A DNA stretch of 50,179 nucleotides from Clostridia bacterium (GTDB taxonomy: Bacteria; Bacillota; Clostridia; Christensenellales; CAG-138), in the NCBI GenBank assembly GCA_017448545.1, contig JAFSLH010000009.1, forward strand, positions 1-50,179. The letters run 5' to 3'. A program made the translations under genes and the position numbers. Shown here one piece after another: positions 17,942 to 25,147 of the stretch. The notes beneath the pieces were generated by a model. It was not told the DNA's origin and made no database searches. It saw only the letters and a program-made list of their open reading frames with translations. Position 1 is the first letter of the stretch. Every line of letters begins with the position of its first letter.

Positions 17942-17947
17942 GACAGC

Positions 17948-18841
17948 ATGAACGTATTGGTAACGGGCGTACACGGGCAGCTCGGGTACGATTGCATGAA
18001 GGAGCTCCGAACGCGGGGGTATGAGGCGATCGGCTCCGATTTGCAGACGAGCGACGAACCGGCGTATACGGCGCTGGACATTACGGATCGGGACGCGGTG
18101 CTGCGTGCCGTGACGGCGCTTCGGCCGGACGTTGTGCTGCATTGTGCGGCATGGACGGCGGTGGACGCCGCGGAGGAGCCGGAGAACCGGGACAAGGTGC
18201 ATGCGGTCAACGCGCTCGGCACGCGGTATCTTGCAGAGGCGGCAAAGGCAATCGACGCGAAGATGGTCTATATCAGCACGGACTACGTGTTCGACGGGCA
18301 GGGCGAGCGTCCCTGGCAGCCGGACGATCGGCAGTACGCGCCGCTGAACGTGTACGGGCAGAGCAAGCTGGACGGCGAACTGGCGGTCGCCGAGCTGCTC
18401 GAGAAGTTTTTCATCGTTCGGATCGCGTGGGTGTTCGGGCTGAACGGAAACAATTTCATCAAGACGATGCTGCGCGTCGGAAAGACGCATGACACGGTGC
18501 GCGTCGTATGCGACCAGATCGGCACGCCGACGTATACGCCGGACCTTGCACGGCTTTTGGTTGATCTGCTGGCGACGGAGCAGTACGGGTATTACCATGC
18601 GACGAACGAGGGCGGCTATCTTTCCTGGTACGAGTTCGCAAAGGAGATTTACCGGCAGGCGGGACTTAAGACGGTTGTGCAGCCGGTGACGACCGCGGAA
18701 TACGGCTTGAGCAAGGCGAAGCGTCCGGCCAACAGCCGGCTCGACAAAAGCAAACTCACGGAGAAGGGCTTCCGTCCGCTGCCGCCGTGGCAGGACGCGC
18801 TGACGCGGTATCTGAAGGAACTCGGCGAACTGCGGAAATAA
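17948..18841 (+). CDS. rfbD: dTDP-4-dehydrorhamnose reductase
   Basis: Reductase of 297 aa for the last step to dTDP-L-rhamnose, NADPH-dependent. It shows VTGVHGQLGYD at the N-terminus, STDYVFDGQGERPW and VYGQSK with the catalytic Tyr/Lys. Length is normal. It sits between rfbB and rfbC in the operon; the 13-nt gap to rfbC holds AAGGGG. The pathway is complete in this window (rfbABCD). Confidence 0.95.
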   Translation: MNVLVTGVHGQLGYDCMKELRTRGYEAIGSDLQTSDEPAYTALDITDRDAVLRAVTALRPDVVLHCAAWTAVDAAEEPENRDKVHAVNALGTRYLAEAAKAIDAKMVYISTDYVFDGQGERPWQPDDRQYAPLNVYGQSKLDGELAVAELLEKFFIVRIAWVFGLNGNNFIKTMLRVGKTHDTVRVVCDQIGTPTYTPDLARLLVDLLATEQYGYYHATNEGGYLSWYEFAKEIYRQAGLKTVVQPVTTAEYGLSKAKRPANSRLDKSKLTEKGFRPLPPWQDALTRYLKELGELRK

Positions 18842-18854
18842 GGGGAACAGAAAC

Positions 18855-19463
18855 ATGGGACAGATTACAGTCGAACGCAACGTGAACGGAATCGAAGGGC
18901 TCTGCGTGATTACCCCGACTGTGCACGGCGACAGCCGCGGCTATTTCATGGAGACGTACAACGCCGACGATATGCGAAAAGCCGGGCTCGATATCCGGTT
19001 CGTGCAGGACAACCAGTCGATGTCGGCAAAGGGCGTTCTGCGCGGCCTGCATTTTCAGAAGCAGTATCCGCAGACGAAGCTCGTGCGCGCGATTCGCGGC
19101 GAAGTGTACGACGTCGCGGTCGACCTGCGGGCCGGTTCGCCGACGTACGGCCGCTATTGCGGCGTACTGCTCACAGAGGAGAACAAGAAGCAGTTTCTGA
19201 TCCCGCGCGGCTTTGCGCACGGGTTCCTCGTGTTGTCCGAAACGGCGGAGTTCTGCTATAAATGCGACGATTTCTATCACCCGAACGACGAGGGCGGGCT
19301 CGCGTGGAACGATCCGATCATCGGGGTGGCCTGGCCGGGCGTGACCGGCGTCTATCCCGGTTCGGCCGACGCATCGGGCTATACGCTTGCGGACGGAACG
19401 CCGCTCCGGCTTTCCGAAAAGGATCAAAAGTGGGCGGGGCTCGCTGACACATTCCGATTTTGA
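18855..19463 (+). CDS. rfbC: dTDP-4-dehydrorhamnose 3,5-epimerase
   Basis: Cupin epimerase of 202 aa acting between RfbB and RfbD. The signature region FVQDNQSMSAKGVLRGLHFQ holds the catalytic His, followed by KLVRAIRGEVYDVAVDLR and the PRGFAHGFLVLS segment with the downstream Tyr in EFCYKC. Length is slightly above the usual 180-190 aa. The standard epimerase residues appear intact. Confidence 0.95.
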   Translation: MGQITVERNVNGIEGLCVITPTVHGDSRGYFMETYNADDMRKAGLDIRFVQDNQSMSAKGVLRGLHFQKQYPQTKLVRAIRGEVYDVAVDLRAGSPTYGRYCGVLLTEENKKQFLIPRGFAHGFLVLSETAEFCYKCDDFYHPNDEGGLAWNDPIIGVAWPGVTGVYPGSADASGYTLADGTPLRLSEKDQKWAGLADTFRF

Positions 19464-19472
19464 GGAGGCAGT

Positions 19473-20360
19473 ATGAAAGGCATTATTCTGGCCGGCGGCG
19501 CGGGGACGCGGCTGTATCCGCTGACGAAGGTCACGAGCAAACAGCTTTTGCCCGTGTATGACAAACCGATGATCTACTACCCGCTTTCCACGCTGATGCT
19601 GGCGGGGATTCGGGACATCCTTCTGATCAGCACGCCGAACGATACGCCGCGATTTGAGGAATTACTCGGCGACGGGTCGCAGTTCGGGATTTCGCTGTCG
19701 TACAAGGTGCAGCCGAGCCCGGACGGGCTCGCGCAGGCGTTTTTGCTCGGCGAGGAGTTTTTGAACGGCGAACCCGGCGCAATGGTACTCGGCGACAATA
19801 TCTTCTACGGGAACGGGTTCCGCACGCTGCTGAAGGCGGCGGTGCGCAACGCGGAGGAGAACCATAGAGCCACGGTGTTCGGCTATTACGTTTCGGACCC
19901 GGAGCGGTTCGGCGTCGTCGAGTTTGACGAAACCGGAAAGGCGCTCAGCATCGAGGAAAAGCCGAAAGCGCCGAAGAGCAACTATGCCGTAACGGGCCTG
20001 TACTTCTATCCGGCGGGCGTGAGCGAGCGCGCGCATCTTGTGAAACCGTCCGCGCGCGGTGAACTCGAAATCACAACGCTGAACGATATGTACCTGCAGG
20101 ATGGACTGCTGGACGTTCAGATTCTCGGCCGCGGCTACGCCTGGCTCGATACGGGCACGTTCGATTCGCTGCTGCAGGCGGCAAACTTCGTCGAAACAAT
20201 CCAGTCGCGGCAGGGCGTTGTGATCTCCGCGCCGGAGGAGATCGCGTTCCTGAACGGGTTCGTGGATCGGGAACAGCTGATGGAGTCTGCAAAGGCATAC
20301 GGCAAGAGTCCGTACGGCGCGCATCTGAAGGCGGCCGCGGAAGGCAAGATCCGCTATTGA
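19473..20360 (+). CDS. rfbA: Glucose-1-phosphate thymidylyltransferase
   Basis: Nucleotidyltransferase of 295 aa making dTDP-glucose from dTTP and glucose-1-phosphate, the first rhamnose-pathway step. The N-terminus carries the full signature: [20 protein letters not shown] and [20 protein letters not shown]. Later [10 protein letters not shown] and [20 protein letters not shown] are diagnostic. The start has GAGGAG upstream. Usual length and no missing motif. Confidence 0.96.
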   Translation: MKGIILAGGAGTRLYPLTKVTSKQLLPVYDKPMIYYPLSTLMLAGIRDILLISTPNDTPRFEELLGDGSQFGISLSYKVQPSPDGLAQAFLLGEEFLNGEPGAMVLGDNIFYGNGFRTLLKAAVRNAEENHRATVFGYYVSDPERFGVVEFDETGKALSIEEKPKAPKSNYAVTGLYFYPAGVSERAHLVKPSARGELEITTLNDMYLQDGLLDVQILGRGYAWLDTGTFDSLLQAANFVETIQSRQGVVISAPEEIAFLNGFVDREQLMESAKAYGKSPYGAHLKAAAEGKIRY

Positions 20361-20388
20361 CCGCAGGGCATAAAACAGGAGGCCGACG

Positions 20389-21045
20389 ATGAAAACGCTC
20401 GCACCGAGACTGCAAAAGCATCTCGATCTGCTGCTGGAACGGTATCCGGCGCTCGAAAGCGCGCGGGAGGAGATTCTCGGCGCATACCTTGTCCTGGAAG
20501 CGTGCTATGCAAACGGCGGAAAGCTGCTGATCGCCGGGAACGGCGGTTCGGCGGCGGACGCGGAGCATATCGCCGGCGAACTGATGAAGCGGTTCAAGCT
20601 GCCGCGGCCCGTACCGGCGCCGTTTGCCGAAAAGCTGAAAGCGGTCGACCCGGAACGCGGCGCGCGGCTGGCGCAAACGCTTGAATGCTGCCTGCCGGCG
20701 GTTCCGCTCGTCGCGCACGAAGCCATGAGTACGGCGTTCGGCAACGACGTGGACGGCGACGGCGTGTTCGCGCAGCAGCTGTTCGGGTTCGGACGGCCGG
20801 GGGACGTGTTCCTCGGCATCACGACGAGCGGCAACAGCCGGAACATCCTGCTCGCGTCGGTCGTCGCACGGGCGATGGATATGCCGGTGATCGGGCTGAC
20901 CGGCCGTAAAGGCGGAAAGCTCGCCGAAGCGGCGGACGTCTGCGTCAAGGCCCCGTCGGACGAAACGTATCAGATTCAGGAATACCATCTTCCGATCTAC
21001 CACTGCTGGTGCCTGATGCTCGAAGACCGGTTCTTCGGCGCATAA
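20389..21045 (+). CDS. gmhA: SIS-domain phosphoheptose isomerase (GmhA-like)
   Basis: SIS-fold protein of 218 aa. GKLLIAGNGGSAADAEHIAG (residues 44-63) and LGITTSGNSRN are the sugar-phosphate binding elements of sedoheptulose-7-phosphate isomerase. It is somewhat longer than E. coli GmhA (about 190 aa) because of a segment after FKLPRPVPAPF. As the last gene of the rfb operon it suggests that a heptose (ADP- or GDP-linked) is made for the surface polymer, but the kinase, phosphatase and nucleotidyltransferase are not in the window. Exact isomerase substrate is inferred. Confidence 0.85.
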   Translation: MKTLAPRLQKHLDLLLERYPALESAREEILGAYLVLEACYANGGKLLIAGNGGSAADAEHIAGELMKRFKLPRPVPAPFAEKLKAVDPERGARLAQTLECCLPAVPLVAHEAMSTAFGNDVDGDGVFAQQLFGFGRPGDVFLGITTSGNSRNILLASVVARAMDMPVIGLTGRKGGKLAEAADVCVKAPSDETYQIQEYHLPIYHCWCLMLEDRFFGA

Positions 21046-21064
21046 ACAACAGAACAACAAAAAA

Positions 21065-21094
21065 CGATCCCATCGCTTTTCGGCGGTGGGATCG
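21065..21094. terminator. Bidirectional terminator between gmhA and radA
   Basis: A 12-bp stem (CGATCCCATCGC paired with GCGGTGGGATCG, one G-T wobble) with a short loop. On the minus strand it is followed by a run of six T, so it should serve the convergent radA well. On the plus strand the tail is the weaker CTGTGTTTT. Confidence 0.85.
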
Positions 21095-21108
21095 CTGTGT
21101 TTTATCGC

Positions 21109-22449
21109 TTATTCTGATAGGAACAGAGCGCGGATCGCTTCGGAAATGTCCGAAACAAGGATCGCGCGGAAGCCGTCCGCGGAGGTTTTGCTGCGCGGCG
21201 GCAGAAGGATTGTCGTATAGCCGAGCCGCACGGCTTCCCGGATGCGCGTGTCGAGCTGCGAAACCGGGCGGATCTCGCCGGTCAGGCCGACTTCGCCGAT
21301 CAGAACGGTCTTTTCGGGCAGCGGTTTTTCGAGCAGCGCGGAGGCAAGGCACATCGCCGTCGCCAGGTCCGCGCCGCGGTCGAGCACACGCAGACTCCCG
21401 GCCACGTCGCAGTACACGTCCTTGTCGGAAAACTTCAGCCGCGCCTTGCGCTCGAGCACGGCCAAAAGCAGGTTCAGCCGGTTCGTATCGAGCCCGATCG
21501 CCGTCCGCCGCGGCGAGCCGAACGCGTTCGGACAAAGCAGCGACTGCACTTCGCAAAGCAGCGGACGCGAGCCCTCCAGCACGCAGGTGATCGCGCAGCC
21601 GACGGCGTTTTTGCCCGAAACGAACAGCGCGCTCGGGTCCGGGACTTCGCGCATGCCGTCGTCCCGCATCTCGAAGACGCCGAGCTCGTTCGTCGAGCCG
21701 AAGCGGTTTTTTACGGCGCGCAGCAGCCGCAGCCCCTCGCGCCGTTCGCCTTCAAAGTACAAAACGGTGTCCACGATGTGCTCGAGCACGCGCGGTCCCG
21801 CGATCGCGCCGTCCTTTGTGACGTGTCCGACGATCAGAACGACCGTGCCGGTCTCCTTCGCGTAGCGCGTGAGCACGGCGGTGACGGCGCGCACCTGCGT
21901 CACGCTGCCGGCGGCGCTTTCCGCCGTTTCGGACTGCATCGTCTGCACCGAGTCCACGATCAGCACGCGCGCTTTGGCCGCCTTCGCTTCCTCAATCGCG
22001 TTTTCGACGCTCGTTTCGCAATACAGAAGCGGATCGCTGCGGATGCCGAGCCGCTCGGCGCGCAGCTTGATCTGCGACCGGCTTTCCTCGCCCGAAACGT
22101 ACAGCACCGTGCGCGAGCGGGACAGCTCGTCCGCCGCTTCCAGCAGCAGCGTCGACTTGCCGACGCCCGGATCGCCGCCGATCAGAACGACCATCCCGTC
22201 GACGAGCCCGCCGCCGAGCACGCGGTCGAGCTCTTTGATTCCGGTCGAGCTGCGCTTTTGCGCGTCTGCGGAAACGGTCTGCAGCGGCACCGCCTTCGGG
22301 GCGGCGCTTCCAGTCTTGCGGCGGGGCGCGACGCGCTCCTGCTCCACGAGCGTATTCCAGCTGCCGCATTGCGGACAGCGGCCCATCCAGCGAGGCGTTT
22401 CATAGCCGCACTCGCCGCAGACGTAAACGGTTTTTTCCATCTTGCTCAT
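21109..22449 (-). CDS. radA: DNA repair protein RadA
   Basis: RecA-like branch-migration/recombination protein of 446 aa. The N-terminal zinc finger has Cys at 11, 14, 25 and 28; Walker A GGDPGVGKST is at 91-100; the RadA-specific KNRFG is at 247-251; the C-terminal third is the Lon-protease-like domain. It helps process recombination intermediates. The ATG at 22449 overlaps the stop of the upstream membrane-protein gene as ATGA. The frame runs open much further upstream, but that part antiparallels nothing known and lacks the zinc finger start. Confidence 0.95.
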   Translation of the reverse strand: MSKMEKTVYVCGECGYETPRWMGRCPQCGSWNTLVEQERVAPRRKTGSAAPKAVPLQTVSADAQKRSSTGIKELDRVLGGGLVDGMVVLIGGDPGVGKSTLLLEAADELSRSRTVLYVSGEESRSQIKLRAERLGIRSDPLLYCETSVENAIEEAKAAKARVLIVDSVQTMQSETAESAAGSVTQVRAVTAVLTRYAKETGTVVLIVGHVTKDGAIAGPRVLEHIVDTVLYFEGERREGLRLLRAVKNRFGSTNELGVFEMRDDGMREVPDPSALFVSGKNAVGCAITCVLEGSRPLLCEVQSLLCPNAFGSPRRTAIGLDTNRLNLLLAVLERKARLKFSDKDVYCDVAGSLRVLDRGADLATAMCLASALLEKPLPEKTVLIGEVGLTGEIRPVSQLDTRIREAVRLGYTTILLPPRSKTSADGFRAILVSDISEAIRALFLSE

Positions 22450-23615
22450 TCGATCACCATGAATTCCGAAATATCCTTGTCCCGCCAGGTCACGTCCATC
22501 CAGACCAGCAGGTTGCCGCCCGCCGTGAGCAGCAGCGCTTCCTCGCCGCGCCGCGTCGTGCAGAACGTCGTACCGTCGGCCGGGAAATAGACGAAGTTCC
22601 GGTCGTACCGGTTGTAGGCGATAAACGTGTCCCCGATTGCAAATTCCGCAACGCCGCTCGCAACGCGGACGACGCCGTCGTCGGTCACGAGCATCAGCTC
22701 GCTGTCCTCGCCGTGGTTGCCGGTCAGATACGCAAGGTACGTGCCGTTCGTCTTCGGGTCGTGCACCTTGGTCCCGGTCGGGATTACGCGCTTTTCGTTC
22801 GTCGCAAGCGTCCACGCGGTCAGCTCGCCGCCCGGCGCAACGTAGCAGAGCGTTTCGCCGTCCGAGCACGGCGAGGAGAGCGCGGCGACGCTGTTGTCGT
22901 AGATCTCCAGCGTGACGGATTCGAGCGTATTGAGGTCGCAGGCGAACAGCTTGTCGCGCGATTGCCCGGTGCGTTCGATCCATACCGCGACGTCCCCGAC
23001 CAGCACGGGCTTCGGCATCCCGACGTGTACGGTCTTGAACGCGAACGATTGCTCGGTCTCGCGGTTGTAGGCCACCAGCCGCCCGCCGCCGTTCGCCGTG
23101 GCGTCCAGATAGACGATCCACCGGTCGTTGACGGCCGGGAACCGCAGACTCTTGTACTGCACGGGCAGCGCAAGGAACGAATGCGTGTCGCTCGCCGGAT
23201 CATAGATGCAGAGCCGGACGAAGGACGACATGCCGTCCGTGGAATAGTTGCCGGCGGCAAAGTAAATCATGCCGTTATAAACGACCGGGTCGGCCAGATA
23301 TTGGTATTCCGGGATCACGATCTCGTGCTGCGCGGTCGTCAGATCGGCGGTGTAGAGCGGGTGATCCATCGCCGGATCGGGCGTCGGGGACGGGGAAGGC
23401 GTCGGAACGGGCGTCGCGCCGATCGGCGTCGGCGTCGCAAAGGGCGAGATGCCCTGCGCGAGATTGCGGGACAGCGGGTACACGAAGCGCGCAAGAAACC
23501 AGACCGTCCCCGCGAGGATCGCGAGGCCGAGCAGGATTTGCAGATAGGGGGCGATGCGGAGCCGGTTGAACCGACCGCCGCCGCCCGTGCCGCGATAGCG
23601 CCGTTCGCTTTTCAT
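22446..23615 (-). CDS. Membrane-anchored beta-propeller-like protein
   Basis: Protein of 389 aa with no family I can name. A basic, Gly-rich N-terminus precedes one membrane helix (about 24-45), then a Pro/Thr linker (about 59-82, TPTPIGATPVPTPSPSPTPD), then repeated beta-rich units with YNGMIYFAAGNYSTDG, DRWIVYLDATANGGGRLVAY and DGETLCYVAPGGELTAW, as in TolB-like or DUF5050 propellers. It should display a propeller outside the cell. The promoter at 23623-23651 lies only 7 nt before the ATG, so the message may be leaderless. It is coupled to radA by a 4-nt overlap. Confidence 0.7.
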   Translation of the reverse strand: MKSERRYRGTGGGGRFNRLRIAPYLQILLGLAILAGTVWFLARFVYPLSRNLAQGISPFATPTPIGATPVPTPSPSPTPDPAMDHPLYTADLTTAQHEIVIPEYQYLADPVVYNGMIYFAAGNYSTDGMSSFVRLCIYDPASDTHSFLALPVQYKSLRFPAVNDRWIVYLDATANGGGRLVAYNRETEQSFAFKTVHVGMPKPVLVGDVAVWIERTGQSRDKLFACDLNTLESVTLEIYDNSVAALSSPCSDGETLCYVAPGGELTAWTLATNEKRVIPTGTKVHDPKTNGTYLAYLTGNHGEDSELMLVTDDGVVRVASGVAEFAIGDTFIAYNRYDRNFVYFPADGTTFCTTRRGEEALLLTAGGNLLVWMDVTWRDKDISEFMVIE

Positions 23616-23622
23616 ACCGTCT

Positions 23623-23651
23623 ATTGTAACCGATTTTGCGCGCGCGGTCAA
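23623..23651 (-). promoter_or_regulatory. Promoter 7 nt from the start codon (leaderless candidate)
   Basis: Reading leftward: TTGACC (23646-23651), a 17-nt spacer and TACAAT (23623-23628), then AGACGGT and the ATG. There is no Shine-Dalgarno sequence. Transcription would start at or within one or two bases of the ATG. Confidence 0.72.
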
Positions 23652-23685
23652 TCGCCGAATCCAACCGGTTTTTTCGGATTGTCTC

Positions 23686-23714
23686 TTGCGCCGGGGCGCG
23701 ATCGTCTGTATAAT
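23686..23714 (+). promoter_or_regulatory. Promoter of the CAT/E2-fold gene
   Basis: TTGCGC (23686-23691), a 17-nt spacer and TATAAT (23709-23714), 31 nt before the start codon and divergent from the promoter at 23623-23651. A good GGAGGGG ribosome site follows. Confidence 0.75.
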
Positions 23715-23744
23715 GAAGAAAATCAAACGGAGGGGAGACACAAA

Positions 23745-24581
23745 ATGCGGGCAGACGGAAGAAGAGTCAAAACCGTACAGCCGATGTACCAGGTTGCGGC
23801 GCATATCATGGCCGACCGCTGCGATTCGATGAACATGACGGAGGTCGATATCGCGCTGGAGCCGATTCAAAAATATCTGAACGAAAAGCGCAGGGAGGGC
23901 GTTTCGATTTCGCACCTCGGCGTCGTTCTGGCGGCGTTTCTGCGGACGCTGTGCGAATATCCGTATCTGAACCGGTTCGTCGTGAACAAGACGATCTATG
24001 CGCGCAACGAGGTCGCGATCGGCATGGTCGTGCTGAAGCCCGGCGAGCACGAGGGCACGATGAACAAGATGTACTTCGACCGCAAGAGCACGATCTTCGA
24101 GGTGCAGCAGGTCATCGACCGCTATATCGAGGAGAACCGCGCCGCGGGCGATACGAACAGCACGGACGATCTGATCCGCAAGCTGCTTTCGATCCCGGGC
24201 CTGTGCCGGCTCGGCGTGAACGTGTTCAAGTGGGCGGACAAGCACGGCCTCTTGCCCAAGAGCATCATCGACGCGTCGCCGTTCCACTGCACGATGACGA
24301 TCACGAACCTTGCTTCGATCCGCACGAATTATATCTACCATCATGTGTACAACTTCGGCACGACGTCGATGCTGATGGCGATGGGCAACCCGCGCGAAAC
24401 GCCGGTCCGCAAAAAGGGCGAGATCACGTTCATCCGTACGATGCCGCTCGGCGTGGTCATGGACGAGCGCATCTGCAACGGCTCGCAGTACGCGCTGGCG
24501 TTCAAGCGGCTCGATCAGTACCTCAAAAACCCGGCCCTGCTCGAGCTCCCGCCGGAGACGGTCAACGAGGACTTGCCGTAA
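23745..24581 (+). CDS. CAT/2-oxoacid dehydrogenase E2-fold acyltransferase homologue with altered active site
   Basis: Protein of 278 aa, about the size of the catalytic domain alone; there is no lipoyl or peripheral-subunit domain. The C-terminal strand region FGTTSMLMAMG...RTMPLGVVMDERICNGSQYA matches the E2/CAT fold, where the usual motif is DHRxxDG. Here residues 240-246 read DERICNG, so the catalytic His is Glu and the Asp is Asn. It may therefore be a different acyltransferase subgroup or a non-catalytic paralogue. It stands alone between its own promoter and a strong terminator. Chloramphenicol resistance should not be inferred. Confidence 0.78.
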   Translation: MRADGRRVKTVQPMYQVAAHIMADRCDSMNMTEVDIALEPIQKYLNEKRREGVSISHLGVVLAAFLRTLCEYPYLNRFVVNKTIYARNEVAIGMVVLKPGEHEGTMNKMYFDRKSTIFEVQQVIDRYIEENRAAGDTNSTDDLIRKLLSIPGLCRLGVNVFKWADKHGLLPKSIIDASPFHCTMTITNLASIRTNYIYHHVYNFGTTSMLMAMGNPRETPVRKKGEITFIRTMPLGVVMDERICNGSQYALAFKRLDQYLKNPALLELPPETVNEDLP

Positions 24582-24634
24582 AAAGGATCCGATGCAATTC
24601 TTGCGCGCGGCCTCCCGATCGCTTCGCGATTTCC

Positions 24635-24664
24635 CCTCCTTTCCGCAAGGAGGACTTTTCTTCA
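24635..24664 (+). terminator. Intrinsic terminator after the CAT/E2-fold gene
   Basis: Perfect 7-bp stem CCTCCTT/AAGGAGG with loop TCCGC, followed by ACTTTTCTTC. Confidence 0.85.
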
Positions 24665-24697
24665 TAATTATTTCATACTTTCATAAACATGCAGAGA

Positions 24698-24956
24698 TTT
24701 ATGCATAAAATGCCGGACGGGCGGGGAAACGGCAGGAAAAAAGCGGCGATCGGACAAGGCAATTTTCGGGGAAAAAGCCTGCAATACGGGCGAAACAGGG
24801 GATTATAAAAATGCGGTAACGGCCGTGTAAAGGGCCGATAAAGCCCCCCGGAAATGCCCCCGAACGGGCGGCTTTCGGCCCGGATCGGGCAGGAAAAAGA
24901 TACGGAACTGCATGGTTTATGCATAAACGGGCTTTTCCGGATTTTTTATGCAAAAA
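24698..24956. promoter_or_regulatory. Palindromic TTTATGCATAAA sites upstream of opp
   Basis: Two perfect 12-bp palindromes TTTATGCATAAA at 24698-24709 and 24916-24927, and a one-sided match TTTATGCAAAAA at 24945-24956, all in the gene-free 24582-25147 leader. The second and third lie 35-75 bp upstream of the opp -35 box, a normal place for operators. The regulator is unknown. The rest of this stretch is GC-rich with short inverted repeats and no supported gene. Confidence 0.45.
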
Positions 24957-24990
24957 AAGTGTAAAAACAAGGAAAATCAAGGAAAAATGC

Positions 24991-25018
24991 TTGCAATTGA
25001 ACGAGAACATGCTATTAT
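24991..25018 (+). promoter_or_regulatory. Predicted promoter of the opp operon
   Basis: TTGCAA (24991-24996), a 16-nt spacer and TATTAT (25013-25018). The leader to oppA is about 120 nt with CAGGAGGA as ribosome site. Confidence 0.65.
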
Positions 25019-25147
25019 AGTTTATATTCGCGGAATAGATTCAAGCGGAGAAAAAGAACGCAAATCGGACTGCGGATAGAAGTCGGATAAATACGATGAA
25101 AATCGCTATTTATGGAAGAAAGAAAAATAAAACAGGAGGAACACAAA

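Noticed and set aside
16892-18880. 662-codon minus-strand frame opposite rfbB and rfbD
   Set aside because: The plus-strand genes are unmistakable; the antisense product is low-complexity and has no start site.
22450-23121. Upstream extension of the radA frame to 670 codons
   Set aside because: It overlaps the propeller-like gene; the RadA zinc finger and ATGA coupling fix the start at 22449.
23745-24581. Reading the CAT-fold gene as a chloramphenicol resistance gene
   Set aside because: The catalytic His motif is absent and the closest resemblance is to E2-type domains, so resistance is unsupported.
23616-24665. Upstream extension of the propeller-like gene frame to 24665
   Set aside because: It is antisense to the CAT/E2-fold gene; the membrane anchor and promoter place the start at 23615.
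24673-25010. Two small minus-strand frames in the opp leader
   Set aside because: No ribosome site, unlikely composition, and they overlap the palindromic sites and the opp promoter.
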